Source: an uncultured Flavobacteriaceae bacterium
Lineage (GTDB): Bacteria > Bacteroidota > Bacteroidia > Flavobacteriales > Flavobacteriaceae
Direction: 5' to 3'
DNA length: 64,000 bases
Assembly: GCA_947494205.1 (NCBI GenBank)
Contig: CANLUH010000021.1
Location: forward strand, 1 to 64,000
The first letter of the stretch is position 1; the number at the start of each line of letters is the position of its first letter. The translations under genes were made by a program, and so were the position numbers. Under the pieces are notes generated by a model. It did not search any database and was not told where the DNA came from. It saw only the letters and a list, made by a program, of their open reading frames with translations. Positions 43,478 through 51,586 of the stretch are shown one piece after another.

Positions 43478-44083
43478 ATGAATAGAAAAGAATTAATACA
43501 AGGAAGTGTAGCAAATATATTTGCGCAAAATGTCAATAATAAATTGGGGTTAGTGGATGGTAAAGGCAAGCCAAAGAAGGTTGCAGACAGAATCCTTTAT
43601 GTTGTAGCAGAAGTTACTGCAGGAACTACAATCGTGAATGCTTTCGATACTATTGAAAGAAAAGCAGTAGGTATTACCAATTTTGATAAGAACATGCTTG
43701 CTCAAGGAAGAAATGCAGTTATTACTGAAGTGAAATTAGAATATGGAACTTTATTAACAGCAAATTATGGTGGAACTTTTGAAAATACTGCACCTTTTGT
43801 GAATTTTAATGAAGCTGCTCCAGCATACATTTTAAATACAAAATTAAAATTCACTGATGATGAGAAGCCGCTTTTAGAATTTCCAATTAAAGAAATTCAT
43901 AACCCAAATACAACACGTACTAACGATGAAGGGTATAGAGTTTTAGGAGATTTAAGAATGATTGAATCTGAGCGTGAGTTAGTTTTAGCTTTAGAATCTC
44001 CAAAAGTAGTTTCAGATTTAGATCCTTTAAAACGCCATTTCATAATGTTAACGCTAAGAGTAGGCGAATCTGTTAAGAGATAA
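43478..44083 (+). CDS. Candidate major capsid protein
   Basis: A 201-residue protein with predicted beta-strand content throughout (ILYVVAEVTAG, AVITEVKLEYGTLLTANYGG, LNTKLKFTDDEKPLLEFPI, KRHFIMLTLRVGES) and no membrane segment. It is followed by the strongest intrinsic terminator in the element, a common sign of a highly transcribed capsid gene. The size suits a single jelly-roll capsid. I do not recognise a family, so the call rests on context, composition and the terminator. Confidence 0.5.
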   Translation: MNRKELIQGSVANIFAQNVNNKLGLVDGKGKPKKVADRILYVVAEVTAGTTIVNAFDTIERKAVGITNFDKNMLAQGRNAVITEVKLEYGTLLTANYGGTFENTAPFVNFNEAAPAYILNTKLKFTDDEKPLLEFPIKEIHNPNTTRTNDEGYRVLGDLRMIESERELVLALESPKVVSDLDPLKRHFIMLTLRVGESVKR

Positions 44084-44106
44084 AAAATAACGTAGAATAT
44101 TAATAT

Positions 44107-44134
44107 AAAGCCAAAATACGTTTTGGCTTTTTTT
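44107..44134 (+). terminator. Strong terminator after the capsid candidate
   Basis: AAAGCCAAAAtacGTTTTGGC followed by seven T. It is the best intrinsic terminator inside the element and divides the late region after the 201-residue protein gene. Confidence 0.9.
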
Positions 44135-44145
44135 ACCATTTAATT

Positions 44146-44511
44146 ATGAGAAATTTAAACTACGAAACAGTAGATGTTAAAATATCTAAAGATGAAATTA
44201 CAAGTTTTCCAATAGATACACATAAGCTAATTAACGGAAAAATAATAGCAATTGCTTTTTATGTACAAGGTAATGTTCCAGACGACATCGTTAACCTTAC
44301 TTTAAAATATAATGGAGGTAATAAAGTGTTTAGAGGCTCTACAATAAAGGATTGGATACCTAGAACAGGTGCTGGTTATATTGAAGGAATGAAGCCAGTA
44401 AATGTAGATGCAGGACAGCAATTTACTTTAGAATTTAGTTCTAAAGCTATTTTAGTTAGTGATCTTGTTGGGCAAGTAGTTTTTGTTATAGATCAATCTA
44501 ATATGTGTTAA
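44146..44511 (+). CDS. Small beta-rich protein with C-terminal Cys, possible minor capsid
   Basis: A 121-residue protein, beta-rich (LINGKIIAIAFYVQGNVPDD, VNLTLKYNGGNKVF, VDAGQQFTLEFSSKAILV), which could be a second jelly-roll. It ends in Cys (SNMC). It follows the terminator by 11 bp, so its level may be set by readthrough. Not recognised. Confidence 0.6.
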   Translation: MRNLNYETVDVKISKDEITSFPIDTHKLINGKIIAIAFYVQGNVPDDIVNLTLKYNGGNKVFRGSTIKDWIPRTGAGYIEGMKPVNVDAGQQFTLEFSSKAILVSDLVGQVVFVIDQSNMC

Positions 44512-44526
44512 AATAAATAGTAGTCA

Positions 44527-44799
44527 ATGGCTTTAATTCGAGATCTTTCTAAAAATGTAAAAAGTTCTAAACACATTGTTCGAGGTAGCAGGTTGTTAAG
44601 AGTATGGATTTGTAATATAGGTACTAAAAATATAAATGTAGATGGTATGATTATTAATCCAGGAAAAGATTTTGATACTGGAGCAAGCGACATACCATTT
44701 AGAAGAGATTTTGAATTAGAAATTGATGTTACTGGTAGTACAAAAGAAGAAAATAAATACTTGCTATTTATTACTTCTTTAGATGAGGAACATTGTTAA
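44527..44799 (+). CDS. Small beta-rich protein with C-terminal Cys
   Basis: A 90-residue protein (SKHIVRGSRLLRVWICNIGT, then NINVDGMIINPGKDF) that looks like a compact beta domain and ends EEHC. It sits between two other putative virion genes, 15 bp after the previous one. Possible vertex, penton or cement protein. Confidence 0.58.
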   Translation: MALIRDLSKNVKSSKHIVRGSRLLRVWICNIGTKNINVDGMIINPGKDFDTGASDIPFRRDFELEIDVTGSTKEENKYLLFITSLDEEHC

Positions 44800-44811
44800 A
44801 CCCCTTTATTT

Positions 44812-45714
44812 ATGTCTAAAGAATACCAAAATATAAAATCACATTTAGAAAGCCATCCAAAGAATTATATAGATGTAGAAAACTATAATACTAAAGCATC
44901 ATTAGGAGGAAAGCTTTTTTCTACAACTATAAATGACAAATATGGTGATTTAAACGGATATCTATCTCAGTTAGTAAACGATGAAAGTATAACTTTACAG
45001 GTTTTTTGCAGAAAAGAACAAGGAAGTGGAACTAGAATAATAAGTGTTCAACATTTAACTTTAACACCAAAGATTACTGAACCTATAAAACCAAAGGTTC
45101 AACCTATTCAAAATAATTTTCATAATAACTCACAACCAAATTTTCCACAAGATAACAATGGGCAATTAAATGGCTCATATAACTCTAACAGTGGTCTTAA
45201 TAGTGTTGTTACTGCGCAAACAGCAGAATTATTTCTTTTAAAACAACAATTAGTAACCATTAAGGAAGCTAATGTAGAGTTAAAAGCTGAAAGGAACGAG
45301 TTTAGAGATGAAGTTAAAACACTTCGTCGAGAACGTGACGATTTACAAAGTAAAGTTAGTTTATCAGAAAGAGAAAGAGCATTTGCTTTAAAAGAAGCTG
45401 CAATTAATAACAAAGGGTTTTTCGAAACAGATGCAGGTCAGTTGTTTTTATCTGGAGCTGTTGAAACTGTTGGAAGTGTTTTAGCTAAAAAAGGAACAGC
45501 AGTTGTACAACCACAAGAACATTTAGCTTCAGCTCAACAACATCAAAATTTTAGTAAAACAAAACAAGCATTATTTAGCTTAATAGAACCAAATACAGTA
45601 ACCGATATAGTATGCGAAAAACTGTATTTAACACTACACGGTATTCAAAATGTTGATGAGTTTGCTAGTGAACACAATAACTTACTTAATAAATTTAAAA
45701 TCAAGACAAAATAG
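44812..45714 (+). CDS. Coiled-coil virion-type protein
   Basis: A 300-residue protein. A small N-terminal domain (1-85) is followed by an Asn/Gln-rich linker (NFHNNSQPNFPQDNNGQLNG), then a coiled coil (about 142-192: ANVELKAERNEFRDEVKTLR), a Gly/Ala patch (LSGAVETVGSVLAKKG) and a helical C-terminus. The shape suggests a scaffold or fibre base. Not recognised. Confidence 0.6.
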   Translation: MSKEYQNIKSHLESHPKNYIDVENYNTKASLGGKLFSTTINDKYGDLNGYLSQLVNDESITLQVFCRKEQGSGTRIISVQHLTLTPKITEPIKPKVQPIQNNFHNNSQPNFPQDNNGQLNGSYNSNSGLNSVVTAQTAELFLLKQQLVTIKEANVELKAERNEFRDEVKTLRRERDDLQSKVSLSERERAFALKEAAINNKGFFETDAGQLFLSGAVETVGSVLAKKGTAVVQPQEHLASAQQHQNFSKTKQALFSLIEPNTVTDIVCEKLYLTLHGIQNVDEFASEHNNLLNKFKIKTK

Positions 45715-45716
45715 AT

Positions 45717-45914
45717 ATGGCAAATTTATTTCCAGGACTATCAGTAGAAGTAAAAGGAGAAGACCTTTCGGACGCCTTAGAGCGATCTAATATATTAAAA
45801 CATTTAGAGGCTATAGCAACAACAGAAGAACTAAGAAAAATAAAGCAACTCTCATCAGAAAAAGGTAGAAAAGCTTTAAAAAGTAAGTGGCCAATAATAT
45901 CAAAATTTTGTTAA
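45717..45914 (+). CDS. Small hypothetical protein with C-terminal Cys
   Basis: A 65-residue basic helical protein (LEAIATTEELRKIKQLSSEK) ending SKFC, the third small late protein with a terminal cysteine. It begins 2 bp after its neighbour, and the next gene's ATG follows its stop directly. Confidence 0.55.
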   Translation: MANLFPGLSVEVKGEDLSDALERSNILKHLEAIATTEELRKIKQLSSEKGRKALKSKWPIISKFC

Positions 45915-46664
45915 ATGAGTAATGGATTAGGAAACCCCGCAGCAGTAGCAATTGTAAGTTCAGTTGCATCATCTGAACAAGGACAAGAAGCAATTGGAGA
46001 AATTGGTACAGCATTAAAAATTGTATTTATAGCTGGTGGTGTTTTACTAACAGGTAAATATGCACATTCTCAATATAAAAAATGGAATGCCAATCGGTAT
46101 GCTAGAAATAATGCTGGAGACCCAGATTTAATAGCAGCAGCAGTTATTTATGAATCTTTTTCAAGATTTGAATTCCCTGGTGTTTTAGGTTTCTTATTAC
46201 CATCATTTGATGTCTCTGCAGATGAGGCAGCTCTATACCAAATTGCAAGTAAAGTGACTAGTGCAAAAGCAGTCGCAAAAGTATATAAAATTGTATTTGA
46301 TAGGGAGTTACATACAGATATAAAAAACGGTCTAGACACACAAGAAATGCAGACGTTTTGGAATATTATTAATGCTCCAGAGAACAATACAGAAACATCA
46401 CTTTATGCAATAGGTTCAAAACTATATGTTGCTAAAAGAAATGGGATTAGTGTAAATATTGCTGAACAGAATGCAAATTTAGAATGGTCTGGTACAGGAA
46501 ATTTATATGGAAACTTTCAATTTAATGATGAAGTAGGAGAAGTAATTGCGCATGGAGACTTTAATGGAGAAAACTACTACATCGTAGAAGATTGTAATTT
46601 CTTCGGGTTTGGTTGTAAACAAGGTGTAGTGCTTCAAAATCAAATAAGTAATGATAAGCTATGA
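45915..46664 (+). CDS. Bitopic virion-type protein
   Basis: A 249-residue protein with a Ser/Ala-rich N-terminus (AVAIVSSVASSEQGQEAI), a membrane segment (ALKIVFIAGGVLLTGKY), a helical region (about 70-150) and a beta-rich C-terminus with NFFGFGCKQGVVLQ. The stop overlaps the next gene in ATGA. Candidate membrane-associated virion protein. Unrecognised. Confidence 0.6.
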   Translation: MSNGLGNPAAVAIVSSVASSEQGQEAIGEIGTALKIVFIAGGVLLTGKYAHSQYKKWNANRYARNNAGDPDLIAAAVIYESFSRFEFPGVLGFLLPSFDVSADEAALYQIASKVTSAKAVAKVYKIVFDRELHTDIKNGLDTQEMQTFWNIINAPENNTETSLYAIGSKLYVAKRNGISVNIAEQNANLEWSGTGNLYGNFQFNDEVGEVIAHGDFNGENYYIVEDCNFFGFGCKQGVVLQNQISNDKL

Positions 46665-47020
46665 TAACAATAACAGGAATAGTAAAGGATACAGACGGTA
46701 TACCATTAGAAGGGGTTAATATATTTCTATTTGATGATGACTCTATTGGAACTACAACAAATGCTTTAGGTGTATTTAGTTTAGAGGTAAATTCTTATAA
46801 CGAATTAGTAATATTTTCTTACCAAGATACAGAAGTATTATTAGAAGCTAGTAAAGCTAAAGAAGGAGTAGTAATAGATACTGTTAATGTATTAGACGAA
46901 ATAGAAGTTGTAGGGAAGCTTAAAAATCTGTGGCCTTTAGCAGCATTGGCAACATTATTAATAATAGGTACTGCTGTAGTTATTTTAAATAGTGAGGAAC
47001 CTAAAAAAGTAGTTTTGTAA
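46661..47020 (+). CDS. CarboxypepD_reg-like domain with C-terminal TM
   Basis: A 119-residue protein. Residues 1-75 (ITGIVKDTDGIPLEGVNIFL, SIGTTTNALGVFSLEV) match the carboxypeptidase-regulatory-like beta-sandwich that starts SusC/TonB-dependent receptors of this phylum. A C-terminal membrane segment (WPLAALATLLIIGTAVVIL) follows. A phage copy beside fibre-like genes suggests capture from a host receptor, perhaps as a spike or connector. Role is inference. Confidence 0.75.
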   Translation: MITITGIVKDTDGIPLEGVNIFLFDDDSIGTTTNALGVFSLEVNSYNELVIFSYQDTEVLLEASKAKEGVVIDTVNVLDEIEVVGKLKNLWPLAALATLLIIGTAVVILNSEEPKKVVL

Positions 47021-47577
47021 TGAGTTTTGGAATAAACGGATATGTGAGCGAAACAGGAGAAAGTAATCCTAATGAATTGTTATTTAATTACAATACCAAT
47101 ACGTTTTGTAATTATACTTTTCCTGCTAGTGAAAATTTGGTATCGTATTCTACTAAATATGGTGTAGGAGGGTATGCAAACACAACTTATGATTTTGGGT
47201 CTACTGATTTTATAGAATTTATTAATAATAGTTCTCAAAATCAACAAGCGTTTGTAGCTCCGTTTGATATGGTATTAAGTGCAAACAATTCTTATGGAGG
47301 TTTTTCTGGAAGTTGGCAAGGGTATGGATTACGCTTTGTACTTGGTTATTACGTACCAACTTACACATTGTCTTCTCCATATATAATAATGAATACCCCT
47401 ACAGTTGTTCTAGACAAGACTTATATGCCTAATGGGGCAACCGTAGATATGTTTGAAGATATTAACTCAGAGATAATCATCCCGAAAGGAGCAGTTTGTT
47501 TATATACTTATGCATTTATGAGACCATCTTCGATTAGCCATAAAATAAGAACACAATTAATGTTCAAAAAAATATAA
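47020..47577 (+). CDS. Putative receptor-binding or fibre protein
   Basis: A 185-residue, aromatic- and Asn/Gly-rich, beta-type protein (NTNTFCNYTFPASENLV, NNSYGGFSGSWQGYGLRFVL) ending in SHKIRTQLMFKKI. Its ATG overlaps the upstream stop by 1 bp (TAATG). Composition resembles phage receptor-binding heads. It precedes a fibre-accessory-like gene. The assignment is by composition and place only. Confidence 0.5.
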   Translation: MSFGINGYVSETGESNPNELLFNYNTNTFCNYTFPASENLVSYSTKYGVGGYANTTYDFGSTDFIEFINNSSQNQQAFVAPFDMVLSANNSYGGFSGSWQGYGLRFVLGYYVPTYTLSSPYIIMNTPTVVLDKTYMPNGATVDMFEDINSEIIIPKGAVCLYTYAFMRPSSISHKIRTQLMFKKI

Positions 47578-47579
47578 GT

Positions 47580-48134
47580 ATGAAGGCCATAAAAGTAGAT
47601 GAAGGTTATAAAGTATTTATTGAAATTCCAGAAAAATGGAATGGGATAACTGATTATAATAAGTTGCCTGAAGAGATACATTTTAAAAACGGCTGGCGAG
47701 ATATAGTAGTACCTGTAATTACAGAAAGTCAAAAATTTGGAGAGTTAATTTCGGTTGATGATAATGTAACTTATAACGTTATCGAATTAACTGATGAAGA
47801 AAAGAATGCTTTAGAAGTTAAAAAAATAAAAGATCAAGAAAACAGTATCATCAATAAATATGAATTCCACAAGCAAAAAGGATGGGATTTTTATCAACAT
47901 TTTAGAGCTAAAATAGTATTAGATATTTATGCAGGAGAAATTAGCGAAATGCAAGCTTTTGAAATAGAAGGTTACTTGCAAAGCGCATTCGATAAAATTT
48001 CAAATACTGGAGATTGGAAAACAGCATACTTTATTCTAAATAAAAAAAGCACGGAGCAAGAATTTATATTAAAATATGAAGAAATGGCTTTAGAGGCCAT
48101 AGTCTTATACATTCAAGAAAACTATGAGAATTAA
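47580..48134 (+). CDS. Fibre-accessory/tail-fibre-assembly-like protein
   Basis: A 184-residue protein. The N-terminus (about 1-85: FKNGWRDIVVPVITESQKFG, YNVIELTDEEKNALE) reads like the short accessory domain found downstream of fibre genes in Bacteroidota phages. A helical C-terminal part follows. The next gene starts inside its last codons. It could be a chaperone for the fibre or a part of it. Confidence 0.5.
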   Translation: MKAIKVDEGYKVFIEIPEKWNGITDYNKLPEEIHFKNGWRDIVVPVITESQKFGELISVDDNVTYNVIELTDEEKNALEVKKIKDQENSIINKYEFHKQKGWDFYQHFRAKIVLDIYAGEISEMQAFEIEGYLQSAFDKISNTGDWKTAYFILNKKSTEQEFILKYEEMALEAIVLYIQENYEN

Positions 48135-48639
48135 TAATGTTAAAGCATCCAAAAGGATTAAACGATTAGAGCAAATATTAGCCTTAATCTTATTATTTAT
48201 GCCAGCAATACTTATTGTTGTATCTGGAGAATTAAGAGATAGTATAAGTGATTATGCTTATTCTAGTGTAGATAATTTGTTTTCTGGTATGCTTTGGCTC
48301 GCATCAAGTATGTTTTGTTATAATGCAATGTATACAGATAAAAAATACAATTGGTTTATAGCAATATCTTTATTAGGTGTTTCATTAACTGATCACATAG
48401 AATTCCCTACAATTCACTACATTTTTGCATCGCTATTTTTTATAGGAAGTATTTTTGTAATGGTTGTCTTTAGTAGTGTAAAGCAAAGAGTGTTTAAAAT
48501 TTATATTGGAGCTGTTATTATAATAGCCTTATTAGGTTATTTCTCATTTAGGTGGTATAGTTTACTTGTTGCAGAGTGGATTTGTTTATTGCCAATATCT
48601 ATTCATTTTATAGGCGAATCACTAAATAAAATAGATTAA
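48124..48639 (+). CDS. Five-TM membrane protein
   Basis: A 171-residue, very hydrophobic protein with about five segments (ILALILLFMPAILIVVSG, LFSGMLWLASSMFCYNAMY, WFIAISLLGVSL, IFASLFFIGSIFVMVVF, IYIGAVIIIALLGYFSF). No signature family is seen. Its place just before lysis-type genes allows a holin or pore role, but it may also be a virion membrane protein. Confidence 0.62.
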   Translation: MRINNVKASKRIKRLEQILALILLFMPAILIVVSGELRDSISDYAYSSVDNLFSGMLWLASSMFCYNAMYTDKKYNWFIAISLLGVSLTDHIEFPTIHYIFASLFFIGSIFVMVVFSSVKQRVFKIYIGAVIIIALLGYFSFRWYSLLVAEWICLLPISIHFIGESLNKID

Positions 48640-48640
48640 A

Positions 48641-48907
48641 ATGAAAGAATATCTAGGAGAATTTATTACAGGTTTAATTACATCATTATGTGGTTTAGGA
48701 GCTTGGTTAAATGAAAGAAAACAGAGAAAGCTACAAAATAATCAATCTATAATGGATTTATATCAGGAAGCTCTAGATGATTTAAAAAAGCGTTACGATG
48801 AAAAATACGAAGATTTAAAAAAAGAATTTGAAAGCTTTAAATCGAAGTATAAATCTTTAAAAATAGAATTTGATAATTATAAGAAATTACAAAATTCAAA
48901 AAAATGA
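48641..48907 (+). CDS. Small TM plus coiled-coil protein, holin/spanin-like
   Basis: An 88-residue protein: one N-terminal membrane segment (FITGLITSLCGLGAWL) and a long charged coiled coil (YEDLKKEFESFKSKYKSL). It lies between a multi-TM gene and a wall-enzyme gene, with stop/start overlap ATGA at 48904. This fits an accessory lysis protein, though a structural role cannot be excluded. Confidence 0.58.
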   Translation: MKEYLGEFITGLITSLCGLGAWLNERKQRKLQNNQSIMDLYQEALDDLKKRYDEKYEDLKKEFESFKSKYKSLKIEFDNYKKLQNSKK

Positions 48908-49494
48908 ATTTGATAACTAACGTTAAGTCATATACAGATACTCAAATTCTTGAAAAAGTAAAAAGCCTTGATACTTTTACAAGTTGGCCTATAGGCTATT
49001 TTGATGTATGGATTAGATCAAATGAAGATGCACATGATTTATTTGATGACAAAGTATATACATTTCATTATAAAACAGGAGATGAAAAACCAAAATTCAA
49101 AATGGTTACATCTGGCACAACAAATTCTGGGGCTTTTGGGTTATCAAAGTGGTTTACTTACAACGCCATAGGGTGTGCTATATTAAAAAGCGATGTAATC
49201 ATTTATGATAGCCATAAGCTTGGGTATCACAAAGGTAAATACAAGTCTTATATTCAAAACAAACCATTTCCATACTATAGAGATAATAATAAAAACAAAA
49301 AAGCTGAGGAAATAGGCCCAATCTACTCAGGAATTATAGGAGCAAATTGTCATAAGGCTGGCTGGTTGTCTAAAATTATCGGTAAGTGGTCTCTAGGTTG
49401 TTTAGTTAGAAATATAGCTGAAGATTATAATAAATGGATGTTTAAACTTAAAGGACAAAAACTATTAACTGTAGCTATACTTAAAGAATTTTAA
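48904..49494 (+). CDS. L,D-transpeptidase/carboxypeptidase-like wall enzyme
   Basis: A 196-residue protein. The segment ANCHKAGW ... GKWSLGCLV (about residues 145-165) resembles the His-x-n-Ser-x-Gly-Cys active site of YkuD-like and phage peptidoglycan peptidases (pattern H...WSAGC). No signal peptide. It is grouped with a TM/coiled-coil gene and lies 1 kb before a GH19-type lysin. Cys/His chemistry is inferred from the motif. Confidence 0.62.
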   Translation: MNLITNVKSYTDTQILEKVKSLDTFTSWPIGYFDVWIRSNEDAHDLFDDKVYTFHYKTGDEKPKFKMVTSGTTNSGAFGLSKWFTYNAIGCAILKSDVIIYDSHKLGYHKGKYKSYIQNKPFPYYRDNNKNKKAEEIGPIYSGIIGANCHKAGWLSKIIGKWSLGCLVRNIAEDYNKWMFKLKGQKLLTVAILKEF

Positions 49495-49496
49495 TT

Positions 49497-50114
49497 ATGA
49501 ATACTAGTAAATACAACAAATCGTTCTCCATAGATATTAAATCTATTGCACTAATACTTCTCTTGCTATACATAGGGTGTAATCAATTTATTAGCCCAGA
49601 ACGCGTAGAGAAAGAAGTAAAAGAAACTGAAACAGTTGATATAAAAGAGGTTGTAGAGAAAGCAATTAATAACAGATTACATTTACAAGAGCCATCTCAA
49701 CAACCTGTTATTGTTTATAGAGATAGAGTAGTACCTGTAAATAGTTCTACGATTGTTCCAAAAGAGGATTTAGATAAACTAAAAAACCTAAATAAATATC
49801 AAGACACTACTAAGCTTAAAAATGCCACAATATATTCAGAAATATTAACAGATGGTAAGATATATTCTAATAAAATAACTGCGAATGTGCCTGTAAAAAC
49901 CATTACCAAAACAAAAGAAACAAAAATTACTAAATATGCTAGTGGTCTTTATCTTTCTCCAGGCGTAAATGTAAGCCCTTTAGGTATTAAAAATGCTGAA
50001 TTAGGATTAAACTATATATATAAAGCAGATTTTGGAGTAGGTGCTGCAATACAATACAACTTCAATGATAATACTATGAATTATGGTATTAAAATTCACA
50101 AAAAAATATTTTAA
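49497..50114 (+). CDS. Hypothetical membrane or lipid-anchored protein
   Basis: A 205-residue protein. The N-terminal hydrophobic run (IALILLLLYIGCNQFISPE) ends in a possible lipobox IGC. A charged helical part follows, then a beta-rich C-terminus (GLYLSPGVNVSPLGI, AAIQYNFNDNTMNYGIKI) like outer-membrane or spanin-like beta pieces. It could span the periplasm for lysis. Unrecognised. Confidence 0.58.
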   Translation: MNTSKYNKSFSIDIKSIALILLLLYIGCNQFISPERVEKEVKETETVDIKEVVEKAINNRLHLQEPSQQPVIVYRDRVVPVNSSTIVPKEDLDKLKNLNKYQDTTKLKNATIYSEILTDGKIYSNKITANVPVKTITKTKETKITKYASGLYLSPGVNVSPLGIKNAELGLNYIYKADFGVGAAIQYNFNDNTMNYGIKIHKKIF

Positions 50115-50116
50115 AT

Positions 50117-50476
50117 ATGAAAACAAGTACAAAAATAGCAGTTGCGGGAGGAGCAATACTTACTGGTGTTGGTCTTTATTGGTATTGTAATAGGTTAAGT
50201 ATAAATGTATCAAACATCAATAATGATAGACGTACTTTAGATTATATAATTACTATTGGCACTAAAAAAATTACAGGTTCTGCAAGTCCAAATCAAAAGC
50301 AAGCAATTCGTGAGCAGTATAAAGATAAAACTCTCAGAATATTAGGCTCTGGAGGGAACCATATATCTATAACAATTTCAGATAAAAATAATGTAACTCT
50401 AAAAAGTTACGAATACACTTTTCCACCAATAGGAATTATTCCTTTTGAAGGCATACCAACTAAATCTCATACATAA
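50117..50476 (+). CDS. Small N-anchored hypothetical protein
   Basis: A 119-residue protein with an N-terminal membrane segment (IAVAGGAILTGVGLYWYC) and a small beta domain (YIITIGTKKITGSAS). It is one of a set of late proteins that share one N-terminal anchor and a short soluble domain. Unrecognised. Confidence 0.58.
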   Translation: MKTSTKIAVAGGAILTGVGLYWYCNRLSINVSNINNDRRTLDYIITIGTKKITGSASPNQKQAIREQYKDKTLRILGSGGNHISITISDKNNVTLKSYEYTFPPIGIIPFEGIPTKSHT

Positions 50477-50493
50477 AATAAGATGCATTTTAA

Positions 50494-51120
50494 ATGAATA
50501 CAGCTTTAAAAATTTTAGGATTATCTGCATTAGGTTTTTTTCTTTTTAGTTTTAAAAAAAGGAAGAAATCTAATAGTGATTTTGAGTCTTTAGCTATTCA
50601 AGCTGTAGAAAATTCATTTGGCCTTTTATCAAATCAACAATTAGAATCTATTAGGTTCATTGTTGATGATTTTTATACATATGGAGATGGAGATGGTAGT
50701 AAACTAGCCTACATATTGGCAACGGCATGGCATGAAAGCAGACTGAAACCGATTAAAGAAATTAGAGCTGCACAAGGCACACCACTATATAGCCAGCAAA
50801 ATACATATTGGAATACAGGTTATTATGGTCGTGGCTTTGTGCAACTTACTCATTTAGCTAATTATCAAAAAATGAGTAATTTTTTAGGAGTAGATTTAGT
50901 TAATAATCCAGATTTAGCCTTGACTAGTCAATATGCCTCCAAAATTTTAGTGTATGGCATGTATAATGGTTCCTTTACAGGTAAAAAACTAAGTGATTAC
51001 ATAGGAGGGCAAACGAATGATTTTTTTAATGCAAGACGTATTGTAAATGGTTTAGATAAGGCGCAATTGATAAATAATTATGCTAAATCAATTGTTGATT
51101 TTAATCCAGATGTAGCATGA
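50494..51120 (+). CDS. GH19-like membrane-anchored endolysin
   Basis: A 208-residue wall hydrolase with an N-terminal anchor (ILGLSALGFFLFSFKKRKK). The chitinase/lysozyme-type domain shows YILATAWHESRLKPIKE, with a candidate catalytic Glu in WHES, then YYGRGFVQLTHLANYQKM, VNNPDLALTSQYASKIL and NARRIVNGLDKAQLI. These match GH19-type phage lysins. The membrane anchor suggests a virion entry muramidase as much as a lysis enzyme. The stop overlaps the next start (ATGA). Confidence 0.88.
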   Translation: MNTALKILGLSALGFFLFSFKKRKKSNSDFESLAIQAVENSFGLLSNQQLESIRFIVDDFYTYGDGDGSKLAYILATAWHESRLKPIKEIRAAQGTPLYSQQNTYWNTGYYGRGFVQLTHLANYQKMSNFLGVDLVNNPDLALTSQYASKILVYGMYNGSFTGKKLSDYIGGQTNDFFNARRIVNGLDKAQLINNYAKSIVDFNPDVA

Positions 51121-51584
51121 ATGTATTTAAAAAAATAGTGATTGGAGCTGCTTTAGTTTCAGGAGGAGCTTACTTATATGTAAAATCGAAAACAAAGGAT
51201 ATTAAAAACATAGTAGATAATCTTTCATTTAAAATTGATAGGATTAGAAATGTTGATTTTAATATAGGAAATATAACATTAACAGTAGATGTGCTATTAA
51301 ATAATAATAGTAATGAAAGCTTTACAGTAGATACTGGTAATCTGATAAATTTTAGAAAAGTAACCTTTTTAACTCAACAAGGAAGAATTTTAGGACAAGC
51401 CGAAAAGTATATTGATAACGTTTCTTTATATGCTAACAACGCAACAATTATAGAATCTGTAGAAGTTGTTATTAATACAGATGATTTAGGTGGTATTCTA
51501 AGTGAATTTATTTCAGGTTTAAAACCAAAAGATATAGCTGTAAAAGCACATATAGAAATATTAGGAAAACAATACATTGTATAA
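51117..51584 (+). CDS. LEA/WHy-like domain protein with N-terminal TM
   Basis: A 155-residue protein. The N-terminal membrane segment (FKKIVIGAALVSGGAYLYV) is followed by a beta-sandwich (VDFNIGNITLTVDVLLNNNS, then FTVDTGNLI...) resembling late-embryogenesis-abundant type 2/WHy domains. It is coupled to the lysin gene. It could be a virion membrane protein. The domain call is by pattern only. Confidence 0.6.
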   Translation: MNVFKKIVIGAALVSGGAYLYVKSKTKDIKNIVDNLSFKIDRIRNVDFNIGNITLTVDVLLNNNSNESFTVDTGNLINFRKVTFLTQQGRILGQAEKYIDNVSLYANNATIIESVEVVINTDDLGGILSEFISGLKPKDIAVKAHIEILGKQYIV

Positions 51585-51586
51585 AT

